Of a stretch of 64,000 nt of DNA, positions 1 to 12,003 are shown in pieces (position 1 is the stretch's first letter; the number at the start of each line of letters is the position of its first letter). The notes under the pieces are model-generated. The model was not told the origin of the DNA. It did no database searches and saw only the letters and a program-made list of their open reading frames with translations. The DNA is from Lamellibrachia satsuma (lineage: Eukaryota > Annelida > Polychaeta > Sabellida > Siboglinidae). The stretch is from NCBI GenBank assembly GCA_033239005.1, contig BSQZ01000034.1, positions 5,531,001 to 5,595,000 of the forward strand, given 5' to 3'. The translations under genes and the position numbers were made by a program.

Positions 1-2502
1 GGAAGCCTGCCACACACTCCCCCCACATGTATGTGATGGGAGTTCAAGAGAGGATTACCTCATAGCCCTGCGAGCACAATGAAGCATGGACACACAGACA
101 GATAGGCAAGCAGCTGAGCATGCAAAAACACACAAACTGGTGAGTAATGATAAGACTGGCTTAATTAATTCTTTGATTTGTCTCTCACCTGTTCAACTGC
201 ACAATTTCTAAATACACTGAGGGTAATGACCATGACCAAAACAATGCTGCTCTCTCACACACTGTCTTCTATTGTTGTTTACATGCAGTGGCTCCAGTAT
301 CATATGCTGTGGATTAACACACAAGCTGACATTGCAAATATGGCTACAACTTAGATGTCTAGGAATCTTTCATAAATTATGGTGTAGCATATACATTAAT
401 CTATGACTATGTACAAGAACTGTCTTCCATTTCCCAGCTGGAAATTTCACACATATGACACCATACTGGGCTAGCTAGCCTATACAATATGCTTTAAAAC
501 ACCCAGTCCATAACATGCAACTGTCATTTCTTGACAAGACAGTGTTAAACTTGATTCTCCACCTATATTTTCTCACAAAAAATGTCATCCATGCTTGTTT
601 TACCACGATGCGTTGCCTTGGTAACAAGCCAGTCAAAATTTCATATTGGGCACGGACCACAGTCACTTTTCCCATAGACGACCATTATAACATTCTTGCG
701 CCTACATTGAAAATTTATCCTACAATTTTTTTGAAAAATTCACAGAAAATGACAGACCCACTAAGACACCTGGTGTGCGAAATTCGTGAAAATGACATAC
801 CTCCTTTTCGCACAAATTGCTTCAAAGCATGAGGCCCGTGCATTTCTGCCATGAAATTCCCCGGTTTCTCAAATATGAGTACATCCTGCCTAACAGCCAC
901 TGTGTCATTACGCAACTGGTATACATACTGACAAATGGCATCATTTCAAAGCTTAGATGCTAATGTGCACAAAAACATCACTTCTACTCACTCATACACA
1001 CAATTTCTGCTCTCACAAATAAACCCTATCTGCACAATGAATTTTTTCCTTGGGACTCTTTATGTATGTAATGGCGGATGGATTCTGACTGTGGTCCGTG
1101 CCCTAATTAATTTCCGACATCTCACAAACCGTCACGAAAGTTATACCAAATCGAAGAAAAACCTTTTTCTCGATAAATCACAGAAGGAAATCCACATCGC
1201 AATGCAACACATTAATTGATATGTCACCGAGACATGCCCCCGTATGTGAGGGGAAGAATTTCGAGTGGGCTGAGCTGCACATATGCACTTTAGTCATAAA
1301 GCCCACACTGCTTGCTGTGCCAGAGATATAGAAAATCTTACAAGTGTTTCACAAAATACGGGGTATTTTCATCAATACAACACTAAAATTGTCAACAAAT
1401 TTTTTATTAAAATATTTTTTTTATTTTTTTTTAATATGCACTGTTTTTGGGCAAAAAGCAGGCATTTCTGTGTATTTCACAACATTGATAGGTAATATTG
1501 AGCGTTCAAACTACAACGAATTATGGTATGTGTGAAAACAAGCTATATATCTGACAAGTTTTCATGTGAACATTTGGCATTGCTGACACGGATGACCCAA
1601 TTTCAAGTCACTGAAGGTGCCAACTGCCTGTCAACGAGATAGAATGGAATGATGCCTGTTTGGGGCTTTTGAGTGTCTCCTATTGCAACTACAGTGACGA
1701 TAAGCCTACTTTTTGCTCAGATTTCAACTACAGAGGGTTGTAAATTCTATTCAGAATTTACATTGGGGTATTTTCTCAGCCAGTAGCTGTGCAGCATGAC
1801 AGACAAGTGGTCTACCCCACTAAAATTATGGCCATTGCTTAAATGTCAGTTGGACAGATTGCTCCCAGATCAGTCAGATAGGAAAAGTTTTTGACTCTGA
1901 TACAGATATCAGCATGGAGAAGAAAAGTGAAGGTGTGGCGAAGTTCCAAATAGCCAAAAATGAGGGGAGATGTGGCTTTCAGAAGGGGCACACTGTGCCA
2001 GGATATTGTGGTTCTACACATACAGAATAAATTGTGCACCTTGGGGGCTTCACTTTGAAGGAGAGGATTTTATGTCACCTGTCCAGGGCATGATAACTGC
2101 ACAGCAACATTGACATTGGATTGCTATGGAGGTGACTGCAAGATATGCAGGTACTCCTCTATAGCCTGCTCAGGTGGGAAAGGAAACTGGTGGAAAAAAT
2201 CAATGTACCTGCAGACAGGTACTCTCCACTATCTCAACATGACCAGTAGAGACAGGATTACACTGAGAAAGATTCTGCAACTAAGATGAGGGGGAAATGC
2301 ACAAGCATTAACAAAACTGTGTCTTAACACAAACCGAAATGATGGCCTGAACAGAGGGTTGAGTGCTTCTCTACCAAAAAATGTGAACTTCAGTCGCAAT
2401 GTCAAGGGATGTGCCTGTGCAGCCATTGACAGGCTGAATTATGGAGCGGGGAACTCTCTACTGTGGAAACTGGAGACAAGCAAAGCTTCTATTAGTAAAG
2501 GT
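1..2502. repeat. 2.5-kb direct repeat, unit 1
   Basis: The sequence from 1 to 1103 recurs at 2503-3605 with only a handful of substitutions, which gives a repeat period of 2502 bp. The unit starts with the word GGAAGCCTGCCACACACTCC. Its left edge may lie beyond the window, so this could be the end of a longer array. No convincing gene is seen: the open frames are short, and the longest (515-832) is preserved only because the two copies are nearly identical. Positions 1104-2502 occur once here and show nothing recognisable. Confidence 0.9.
648..1103. mobile_element. Candidate small inverted-end element, copy 1
   Basis: An 18-bp perfect inverted repeat bounds this 456-bp interval: GGGCACGGACCACAGTCA at 648 and its reverse complement ending at 1103. 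Weaker pairing continues inward (CCAT and CGACCATTA-like words on both arms). This is the look of a MITE, but no clear target-site duplication is visible and no transposase is encoded. It may be a MITE trapped in the 2.5-kb repeat, or simply an inverted repeat native to it. Confidence 0.4.
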
Positions 2503-3605
2503 GGAAGCCTGCCACACACTCCCCCCACATGTATGTGAGGGGAGTTCAAGAGAGGATTACCTCATAGCCCTGCGAGCACAATGAAGCATGGACACACAGA
2601 CAGATAGGCAAGCAGCTGAGCATGCAAAAACACACAAACTGGTGAGTAATGATAAGACTGGCTTAATTAATTCTTTGATTTGTCTCTCACCTGTTCAACT
2701 GCACAATTTCTAAATACACTGAGGGTAATGACCATGACCAAAACAATGCTGCTCTCTCACACACTGTCTTCTATTGTTGTTTACATGCAGTGGCTCCAGT
2801 ATCATATGCTGTGGATTAACACACAAGCTGACATTGCAAATATGGCTACAACTTAGATGTCTAGGAATCTTTCATAAATTATGGTGTAGCATATACATTA
2901 ATCTATGACTATGTACAAGAACTGTCTTCCATTTCCCAGCTGGAAATTTCACACATATGACACCATACTGGGCTAGCTAGCCTATACAATATGCTTTAAA
3001 ACACCCAGTCCATAACATGCAACTGTCATTTCTTGACAAGACAGTGTTAAACTTGATTCTCCACCTATATTTTCTCACAAAAAATGTCATCCATGCTTGT
3101 TTTACCACGATGCGTTGCCTTGGTAACAAGCCAGTCAAAATTTCATATTGGGCACGGACCACAGTCACTTTTCCCATAGACGACCATTATAACATTCTTG
3201 CGCCTACATTGAAAATTTATCCTACAATTTTTTTTAAAAATTCACAGAAAATGACAGACCCACTAAGACACCTGGTGTGCGAAATTCGTGAAAATTACAT
3301 ACCTCCTTTTCGCACAAATTGCTTCAAAGCATGAGGCCTGTGCATTTCTGCCATGAAATTCCCCGGTTTCTCAAATATGAGTACATCCTGCCTAACAGCC
3401 ACTGTGTCATTACGCAACTGGTATACATACTGACAAATGGCATCATTTCAAAGCTTAGATGCTAATGTGCACAAAAACATCACTTCTACTCACTCATACA
3501 CACAATTTCTGCTCTCACAAATAAACCCTATCTGCACAATGAATTTTTTCCTTGGGACTCTTTATGTATGTAATGGCGGATGGATTCTGACTGTGGTCCG
3601 TGCCC
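2503..3605. repeat. 2.5-kb direct repeat, unit 2 (partial)
   Basis: Second copy of bases 1-1103. The differences are single bases, for example near 2538, 3232, 3296 and 3339. Homology stops abruptly at 3605, exactly after the word GTCCGTGCCC that also forms the right end of the inverted-end element inside the unit. The rest of the unit (1104-2502) is absent after this point. Confidence 0.9.
3150..3605. mobile_element. Candidate small inverted-end element, copy 2
   Basis: Copy of 648-1103 inside the second repeat unit, with the same 18-bp inverted ends. Its right end coincides with the point where the second unit stops. Confidence 0.4.
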
Positions 3606-4220
3606 AATTGGCTTGTTTACTATAGCCCCCTAGCGATTGACATTTTGGTGAGTAATAGTCGTGCTAGTGGCGCCGAATAGCGACCGATGGCTAATCTAGA
3701 GATCCGAAATTTATTTGTTTCCAACTGGTTAGCAGATTAACGAAATTGTATCATGTTTGGTATCGTTGGAAAACTAGTTGTCTACAGATATTGTTTATCA
3801 TTGTTTTAGAACCTCATGATAGTGAAGAACGAATAGCTTCAGATAGAGTCGACGTTGTTGTTTTGTGTTGGTGACAGCATAGGGCAAAATAAACATATAT
3901 ACTTTCACACCTTCGAATAATAGAGGGAACTGAAGGAATGTTTAAAGTGAATTTCTATTATAAATCTGATAGCAGATGCATTTCTGATGTATACCATCGT
4001 AATGTGCATATTGTACAGATATACATTTTGTTTAGGTTATCATGTGATTTGAATGGTTGATACTGGCGTGTTTTAGTACAAACATTGCATAACTATTCAC
4101 ACGTCAACATTTAATTTGTATAGACAACCAAGCCTTTCTGTGGTCTACGGGCTCTTGAATGCACCAACATGATTGGTTGATCAGTAGTGAGACGACAGCT
4201 GCGATTGCTGACAGTGGAAG
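3606..4220. other. Unannotated single-copy DNA
   Basis: AT-rich sequence without a convincing open frame, repeat or RNA gene. It leads into the TATA box at 4221. Confidence 0.5.
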
Positions 4221-4229
4221 TATAAAATA
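4221..4229 (+). promoter_or_regulatory. TATA-box candidate
   Basis: The word TATAAAATA lies about 75 bp before an ATG at 4297. That ATG opens a 30-codon leader-like frame with a hydrophobic start, which ends at a TGA at about 4387-4389. The spacing suits a core promoter for a transcript running into the 30-bp repeat at 4451. TATA words are common by chance in AT-rich DNA. Confidence 0.3.
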
Positions 4230-4445
4230 GTTTCAGGCGTTGAAAAAGTAGAGGAAATCCAGCCATTTGACAGTCAGGTTGCACATAGTATCTAAGATGT
4301 ACACGGTTCCTCTCGGAATAACCCTACTCGTTCAACGGTTCGCGGACGTGGGAAGATGCGACGCACTGGCGGCAAAGAGTCGCTGAGCCATAGATGCTAA
4401 CTTCCGCCGCCGTCCACACTCGATAGCCTTTACCAACTTGCCGTA

Positions 4446-4798
4446 GCCAGCATTCGCCAAGCACTTCGTACGGAAGTCAGCATTCGCTAAGCACGTCGTA
4501 CGGAAGTCAGCATTCGCCAAGCACGCCGTACGCAAGTCAGCATTCGCCGAGTACGCCGTACGCAAATCAGCATTCGCCGAGTACGCCGTACGCAAGTCAG
4601 CATTCGCCAAGCACGCCGTACGCAAGTCAGCATTCGCCAAGCATGCCGTACGCAAGTCAGCATTCGCCAAGTACGCCGTACGCAAATCAGCATTCGCCGA
4701 GTACGCCGAATGCAAATGAACACTCGCCGAGCACGCCGAACGCAAGTAAATACTCGATGAACACGCGTAATGCAAGACTGCACTCACCGAGCACGCTG
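4446..4798 (+). CDS. Possible exon encoding Ser/Pro decapeptide repeats
   Basis: The plus-strand frame is open from 4427 to a TAA at 4796-4798 and reads ten-residue units of the type HSPSTPYASQ, about eleven times, ending in diverged units. Several unit-to-unit changes (CCA/CCG, AGC/AGT, ACT/ACG) are silent in this frame but alter residues in the competing minus-strand frame, which favours plus-strand coding. No ATG precedes the repeats in this frame; a possible splice acceptor (TTGCCGTAG) ends at 4446, so it would have to be an internal exon. It resembles low-complexity Ser/Pro/Tyr proteins but matches no family I can name. It may equally be a non-coding minisatellite. Confidence 0.25.
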
Positions 4799-4810
4799 TA
4801 ACGCAAGACT
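4451..4810. repeat. 30-bp minisatellite, about 12 units
   Basis: Head-to-tail 30-bp units, consensus beginning CATTCGCCAAGCACGCCG. The first eight or nine units are closely related and the last three diverged. The unit is a multiple of three, so several frames stay open on both strands. It is much richer in G and C than its surroundings. Confidence 0.9.
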
Positions 4811-6599
4811 GCAGTCGCCGAACATGTAAATCTTTCTTGATATAGGACTGTGAATCTTTCTTGATAGAGGATTGTGAATCTTTCTTGACTGTTGATTATT
4901 ATTGACGTGGGTTTGTAAAGTTCTAATATCACTGTAAAGTCCACTCTTTGTGAAGTCAGAAATGTAAATGTGTTTATTCTAGCAGAAATATGTATGGATA
5001 ATTTCAGATTTTAAGAGTACCGGCGATACAAATTCAAAACTGCATAACTTTCACTGAATAGGTAATTTATTTTGTTTACATGCCCTTGTTTTTATATTTA
5101 ACTGCAACTGGCATCTTGAGAGAATCATCCAGGTAATTTTCTAAGAACACTTTATTATTGACTGTATTTTATATGGACTTTAACCTGTTCTGCTGCAGTC
5201 GAAACTATAAAATTCTCGTTGGGCTTGTTGCTACATTCCGGCATTGCTAATTTTCAAGCCAGGCGACTCTTTCTAATTTACCTTCTAACCTGAATTTATC
5301 TAAAACCATTCCACTATTGATATTCGTGACACTTATAAACGATCAAATTGAACATCAAACATATATCTACTGTATAAGTGAAATATATATATATGAAATG
5401 TCTGCACAAACATATTTTAGTTGTGACACACATATGATATGTGATAACTTAAGTGTGTAGTTGTATGTTAGCTGTGGTGTCTGTGTTGTGAAACTATATA
5501 CAAAGCAAAACACATAACATACGCATTACACCTACCACCTCATCTGTACAACAGGGATAACCAGTTTTGGAGTACATTTGCACGTGATTGTAAGTCTAAG
5601 TACATATTGTGGTGTACTTGCCTGTCATTGGTACTAGAGATGTTTTCCTAAAGTAGGGCCTACTGTATTTCTTCTAAAATAAATTGTAAGTGTACATGCC
5701 TGATTGTACAACACAATTATTTTTTATTAACTTATTTTTATGAAATGCCATCAAGGAAATATAAATAAAAATTATTATTGATCACATGCTGCAAATGGCA
5801 GTCTATGTAAAGTGTATTCCACGGTAAAGGACAAGGAATACATAACAAAACGTATTTTAGAAATCGCTTCCGGGTGAGCGATAATCCAGAGTAAATATGT
5901 ATGCGAGTGCTAGGTCATTCTCAAATTGCTGGCGCTAAAATGTGCTAGCAGACACACGCATGCAGTCAATACAATTTAGCAAAACAAGGTTCATTTAATG
6001 TGTTGTTATATTTCCAATTATTACCAAATGTATTTTCCATTATCTACAATTGCTCAAATATCACTACGTTTTGTCACTATCAAATGTTATGTTATTATAG
6101 AGCTAGATTTAAATAAAACATACTGGAATACTTTCCGGAATTTCATCTATCTCATATGCAAATCTCGTTTAAATCCACGCAATCTTACAGGCTTAACTAG
6201 ATCAAAATATGACGTTCCCCATAAAAGAGTAGTTCATTAGCTTTTAAATAATATATACATGTTAGCAATTTCTATCGTTTTTCAAAGGTGAAAGTGACAA
6301 TAAAAGTAACCGATTGAACATTAGTGCAGATACGAAACGGCAACAGGCGGATTCGTTTGACGTGCCCATCTTAACAGAATATGCTGTTTGCTGTTTTTGC
6401 AAGAAATCGATATACCAATTCACTAACGGTTACGTCATCAATTCAATGTAAACAAAACTATTAGAAAAGTTGTTTTGAGTGAAAAACTTCCGAATATTGA
6501 ACGTCCGAACCAACGTTACCATGCCATGCGAGACGAGAAAACCGGTTATATTCAATATTTGTTTCCATTTTCCCAAATTGTTCCAATTAGTTCAGCTTT
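4811..6599. other. Unannotated AT-rich DNA
   Basis: No convincing gene, RNA or repeat is seen. AATAAA-type words occur (for example near 5680 and 5765) but no coding region can be tied to them. Confidence 0.5.
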
Positions 6600-8260
6600 T
6601 ATACATCTTCCATGAAAAGACAATTATTGTCACGTAGCCAAGAACGAGACGCGTACCAGCAGACGCCCAATAATTATATATATATGGTAAGCCTGCAAAG
6701 TGGTTTTTATCTGTTTATGAATATCACAAAAGTGTTCCGTGTTATATTAGATATCAAAATATATTTTGTTCAAACAAGATTCTATGTCGTTATTGTTGTA
6801 AACATAGGCTCTGACGTCTTTAACGCGATATTTAAATAGGTTTAATTTAGGAATTTGACACCGATGACTATAACCACTGGCCTCCACTGGTACTGCCACT
6901 GGCGTCCACTGACACTGTCACTGGCGAAAAGTGCTATGATAAACACCGATCCGTGACACGCCAAATACATTGCATACTAAAGTGGGTAATTATGTATCAT
7001 CAACTTACTTAGCTCTCCTGGTACCGTCCAAAATGTCGTTGGCTTGTTGCGCCTTTAGTTTAGCATATTCTGGGAAACTCACGACGCATTTTCAGGAAAT
7101 ATGCCTGCAAGTTTTCACTACGCTACAGTCAATCTCCAAATTGTGGATTTCGACATCTTATCGGGAGACTTTACTGCAACACCTCAGCTGCTGAACACGA
7201 TGCGTCCGCCTCAGATAGTGGATATAATACACAATGAAAAACATTTCTTGCAAAGAAGTCGCATTGTGAAAACTTTGCTTTTCTATAAGCAGCTTTAAAC
7301 TGTAACCGATGTTACGGCAACAAACTATTGCAATAAGACTCCGGGTTGTCACGTGCACGGTAATACCCTGGGAAATCCCCTAGTGATCATGCATTACTTT
7401 CAGTTTGCTTGGTTTCCATCCCTGGTGGACATGTTTGCAACTAAACATTATGTTTTGTATCATCTATCTTACGTCTATCTTCTTGGTTGTATGAATGGTT
7501 CTCAGAATGTGCTTTGTTAACTAACTCCTGTCTCCCACATTGGTCCGAGTGTTTTAAGTTAAATTACGCTAACAAAATATACCAGCACTAAGTGACTTTA
7601 TGTATTTCGACACCTAGCGACTGAATTCACAACCCGCCAAACTTTCCCAGAAATTACTAGTTTGTATAGGTCTAGATATAATGAAAGTGAGTCAACATCC
7701 TGTTTCGTGTACACAACTAACAGTCTACGAAACCAGAACGTCCGAATCATACGGCATTGTGGCAGTTGAGGCCGCATTGGCAGCTCAGGCCTAGCCGTAT
7801 ACTAGGCGTATGCAAGACAACACGGACGATATACCAACGAGAAGGGCATGAGACGAAAGAACAGAAATAACGACACCTACGCTCTTAATCGTCCGTTTAA
7901 ATAGTGAACGAGGTAGGTACATATATCGGCATTTATTTTCTGAATGTATTGCATATAATGGAGTACGTGTTACATACGGATCAACTAGATAGGTCTAGCT
8001 TAGAACTGATAGGGTGTGGCCGGTGGGTGTCGGATGTTTCGTATGCATGTGAAAAGTTGCTGCTTAAAAAAGAAGCCAAAATAAATCAAATTCTACGGCG
8101 AATTAAAAGAACAATCACATCTAAGGAGAAACAGCTAATTGTACCCTTGTACAAAGCAATAGTTATATCGCATTTCGAATTTTGTATACAAGCACGATGC
8201 CATATGGCATATCGTAAGAAGGACATAGACAAGCTAGAAATAATAAAACCAAGGGCAACT
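6600..8260 (+). repeat. Segmental duplication, copy A
   Basis: This stretch is homologous to 9145-10838 at roughly 2.5 kb spacing, with many substitutions and small indels. Shared landmarks are CTTCCAT(G/A)AAA at the left end, GGTACCGTCCAAA near 7020 and 9580, ACTCCGGGTTGT near 7338 and 9870, and GGTGGGTGTCGGATGTTTCG near 8024 and 10580. The right end is a LINE reverse-transcriptase relic in both copies, so the LINE inserted before the duplication. Confidence 0.85.
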
Positions 8261-8340
8261 AAAACTATTCCAGAATTGATATACCTTAGGCTTAGTTATG
8301 AAAGCCGATTAAGCTCCTTAAATAGCTATGATCAAAACAG
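8085..8340 (+). pseudogene. CR1-type LINE relic (3' part of ORF2) in copy A
   Basis: The translation contains [15 protein letters not shown] and YRKKDIDKLE, matching the post-RT region [20 protein letters not shown] of the fuller element at 45-49 kb. It is short and diverged, and its frame is fused upstream to non-LINE sequence. It is a decayed fragment with no function of its own. Confidence 0.75.
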
Positions 8341-8371
8341 AAAATTGCGTTTCACTAAGAATAAATCATAA

Positions 8372-9144
8372 AAAACACTTCCAGAAACGCTCGTAAAAAC
8401 TCTCCTAACTTACCATGAGTTCAGGTGCTCAAAGCAAAGCATACCCACCATAAACCGTCAAATTGACTTAACTGCGTATTATCTTGACTCCGCTTTTACA
8501 CAAACATCCAGTTTTGCACAGTCAAATAAGTTTTCAAACTGTGAGCGATGAATAGCTCGTAAATTATGGCTTTTGTCTACAACATCTGTTTTACAGCACT
8601 GACGTCGACAAATAGTCATGTGCTCTGTTTTCCTGCATTTCGAATGTCATGGTTTGTCGCAAAACATTTGCTGTTCAATTATTTGCAGTATCTAACCAAA
8701 ATATGTACACCCCTAACCTTCATATTGTATACTCGATGACACAACTTCGGTTGAGGTTGTTGGCACTCCCCGCGAGATTTATTATTGAAAACTGTCAAAA
8801 CTTCACTTGTCAAAGCAACACGTCGCCGGTGTGTCACTGAATGTGTGTCCTCTGTGAAACGGCGTTTTCTTTTTAAAAATATTTTTTTCTCTTTCCTACC
8901 AAAACACCCCTCCTCTCTGAGAGTATCGATCAGCAAACTCCCACTCTGTTCATATCTGGGAACCTGCTGAGAAATTTGGGAGTCCACACTTTTTCAACAA
9001 ATCAAATAATAACTTCAACAAATTTAGTCCAAATAACGCTTTATTTTATTGTATCGTTTCGTTCTTCTACCATGTACAATGAACGGCGCTCCAATCTCCC
9101 GGGTCAATTATCAGTGATCTATTTTGATGATTATATGATAGCTA
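8372..9144. other. Unannotated spacer between duplicated copies
   Basis: No gene is recognised. The open frames at 8679-8987 (minus) and 8649-8970 (plus) are short and mutually overlapping, and resemble nothing known to me. Confidence 0.45.
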
Positions 9145-9281
9145 TACGTCTTCCATAAAAGGACAGTTACTGTCACGTGGCCAAGAAGGAGACGCTCACC
9201 AGCAGACGGTCAATAATTATATATGGTAAGCATGCAGAGTTGTTTTTATATGGGTATGAATATCATAAAAGTGTTCCGTGT

Positions 9282-9282
<1 letters not shown>

Positions 9283-9351
<69 letters not shown>
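9283..9351. repeat. (TA)n microsatellite
   Basis: Uninterrupted TA dinucleotides; the tract expanded within copy B of the duplication. Confidence 0.97.
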
Positions 9352-9354
<3 letters not shown>

Positions 9355-10654
9355 TATTTATCTGTCTTTATTGTTGTAAACATAGGCTTTGACGTCTCTA
9401 ACGCGATATTTCAATGGATTGAATTAAGAATTTGACGCCGATGACTATGAACACTGGCCTCCACTGGTACTGCCACTGGCCACAATGCTATGGTAAACAC
9501 CGATCCGTGACACGTCAAATACAATGCCTGCTAAAGTGGGTAATGGTAATTTTGTACCATCAACTTACTTAGCTCTCCTGGTACCGTCCAAACTGTCGTT
9601 TGGTTTGTTCGCCTTTACTTTAGCATATTCTGGGAAACACACGACGCATTTTCAGGAAATATGCCTGCTAATAGATGGAAAGTCGTAGCTATTCTACAGT
9701 CAATCTCAAAATTGTGGATTTCGACTGCTGAACGCGATGCCTCAGATAGTGGATATAATACACGTTGTAAAACCTTAACTGTAAAGTAGTCACATTGTGA
9801 AAGCTTTGCTTTTCTACAAACAACTTTAAATTTTAACCGATGCTACGGTAACAAACTATTGCAATAAGACTCCGGGTTGTTACGTGCACGGTAATACCCT
9901 GGGAAATCTCCGAGCTACCATGCGTCTACTTTTAGTTTGCTTGGTTTCCATCCCTGGTGGATTAGTTTGCAACTAAAAATTATATTTTGTAACTTCTATC
10001 TTACGTCTATCTTCTTGGTTGTATGAAAAGTTTTCAGAATGTGCTTTATTAACTATCTCCTGTCTCCCACATTGGTCCGAGTGTTTTAAGTTAAAAATAC
10101 GCAAAGAGATATATCAGCACAAAGCGACTTTATGTATTTCGCCACCTAGCGACTGAATTCACAACCCGCCAAACTTTCCCGGAAATTACTAGTTTGTACA
10201 GGTCTAGATATAATGAAAGTGAGTGAACATCTTGTTTCGTGTACAAAATTAACAGTCTACGAAAGCAGGACGTCCGAGTCATAAGACATTGTGGCAGTCG
10301 AATAGCTGCATTATGGTTACAATAAACGAGAACATTGAGGCCGCATTGGCAGCTCTAGCCTAGCCATGTACTAGGCGTATACAAGACAACGTCGCAACGA
10401 GAAGGGCCTGATACGTACGAACATAAATAATGACACCTACACATTTAATCGTCCGCTTAAATAATGAACGAGGTAGGTACATATATCAGCAGTTATTTTC
10501 TTAAAATATCGAATTTAATCGAGTACTTGTTACATACGTATCAACTAGATAGGTCTAGCCTAGAGGTGAGAGGGTGTGGCAGGTGGGTGTCGGATGTTTC
10601 GTGTGCAAATGAAAAGTTGCTGCTTGAAAAGGTTGCTGCTTGAAAAGGAAACCA

Positions 10655-10838
10655 TGCTAAATCAAATGCTACGGCTAATTAAGAGAACTATCACATATAA
10701 GGAGAAACATTTAATTGTACCCTTGTACAAAGCAATAGCTAGACCGCATTTGGAATATTGTATACAAGCATGGTGGCTATATCGCAAGAAGGACACAGAC
10801 AAGCTAGAAAGAATAAAACGAAGGGCAGCCAAAGTACT
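10655..10838 (+). pseudogene. CR1-type LINE relic in copy B
   Basis: The frame reads [20 protein letters not shown] and YRKKDTDKLERIKRRA, which is closer to the fuller LINE than the copy-A relic. It stops where the third duplication fragment begins. Confidence 0.8.
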
Positions 10839-10965
10839 GATGGAGTACGTGCTGCATACGTATCAACTAGAGTTGACTGGGGTGTGGCAGGTGGGTGTCG
10901 GATGTGTCGTATAGAAATTAAAAGTTGCTGCTTGAAAAATAAATCAAATTATATGGCTAATTAAC
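10838..10965 (+). repeat. Segmental duplication, fragment C
   Basis: A third, short copy of the segment found at about 7957-8100 and 10518-10680 (GAGTACGTGCTGCATACGTATCAACTAGA, here described only in part). It is joined directly to the LINE relic of copy B, so the unit was duplicated more than once. Confidence 0.75.
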
Positions 10966-11790
10966 TGCCTGATTCATCGTCTGCTGACGTCGCTCCCACT
11001 CAGTCCCCATCGTTCGTAGCAGTGGCTCAGAGGGACTCCACGAGTGCACTAGTCATGTTCCAAGCAGTTTTCAGTCTCGTTCCATCCGTAGTCGGTCCCG
11101 CCAGAGGGCGCTCAGGCTATCCAGAAGGTTGTGCGGCGGCGCGCGTATGAAATTGAAATTAAGATTAAAATAAAATTTAAATTTAAATTAAGACTTGCCT
11201 CACCAGTCGGATCAAGCTGGTCGGCCCTCTTCCAGGTCCTCCCACAAAGTGGGCCTTTTTGTGTGATTGACAAGCATCTTGGTGCACTGGGAAGAGAGAC
11301 ACAGTTAATCTTCTTTTTTCTGGCCAGAGGTTCCTTCTCATTGCTACCACTCATGTGCATGAAGGCCTTGTACCTTACCTCGTTGATGTCAGAGGTTTCG
11401 AAATGGTACAACAAACAGATACACCGATGTGACAGCTGGAACGTCGACAAACCTAAGAATGGCGAGGACGTCAGTATGGGTAGACCTCAAAACAAAATAC
11501 CTAAAAAAACACCACTGCCGTGAAGAAGAAAACAAAAGCATATAGAAGGTATCGGAACACAGTTAACATACTGGCTTGCCTCAATCACATTGAAGGTTGG
11601 GTGCGAATGGTTGCTTCAGAAGCTACAACAAAAACACTATATAAATAAGCGATTTGAAACGCATTGAAGGTTCTTTGGCCGACACTGTCAAGGAGAATGT
11701 CCACATAGAAATCTCAAAAATCAACATACCTTTGCTGAACTAACACCTGTACCGAACAATCAAGCTTATGGGAACATTATGAAGAACCTG
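10966..11790. other. Unannotated DNA with a short AAATTT-type repeat
   Basis: No recognised gene. A run of A/T hexamers (about 11150-11192) lies inside. One frame near 10990-11140 is rich in Ser and Arg, as at the end of some retroelement pol genes, but it is too short to call. The overlapping open frames 11131-11523 (plus) and 11112-11450 (minus) are not recognised. Confidence 0.4.
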
Positions 11791-11799
11791 AATGCTTAT

Positions 11800-11998
11800 C
11801 ACAAGTCTGATCAGATCCGCCAACACCTACATGGCTGGCACCATCCTCGTCAAACTTTTCACATGTCTGATCAGAACTGCCAACACCTACATGGATAGCA
11901 CCATCCTCGTCAAACTTTTCACATGTCTGACCAGATCCGCCAACACCTACATGGATAGCACCATCCTCGTCACACTTTTCACATGTCTGACCAGATCA
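11800..11998. repeat. 60-bp tandem repeat, about 3.3 units
   Basis: The unit is ACATGTCTGACCAGATCCGC followed by CAACACCTACATGGATAGCA and CCATCCTCGTCAAACTTTTC, with starts at 11861, 11921 and 11981. A further partial unit lies at 12611-12655, on the other side of an inserted LINE fragment. Confidence 0.92.
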
Positions 11999-12003
11999 TG
12001 AAG

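Larger units (their letters stand above)
9145..10838 (+). repeat. Segmental duplication, copy B
   Basis: Diverged copy of 6600-8260. It differs by indels and by a long TA tract (9283-9351) where copy A has unique AT-rich sequence. It also has an extra stretch near 10310 and ends in the same LINE relic. Confidence 0.85.

Noticed and set aside
515..832. 105-residue frame present in both 2.5-kb repeat copies
   Set aside because: Its conservation reflects near-identity of the copies, not selection; it crosses the inverted-repeat end and shows no domain.
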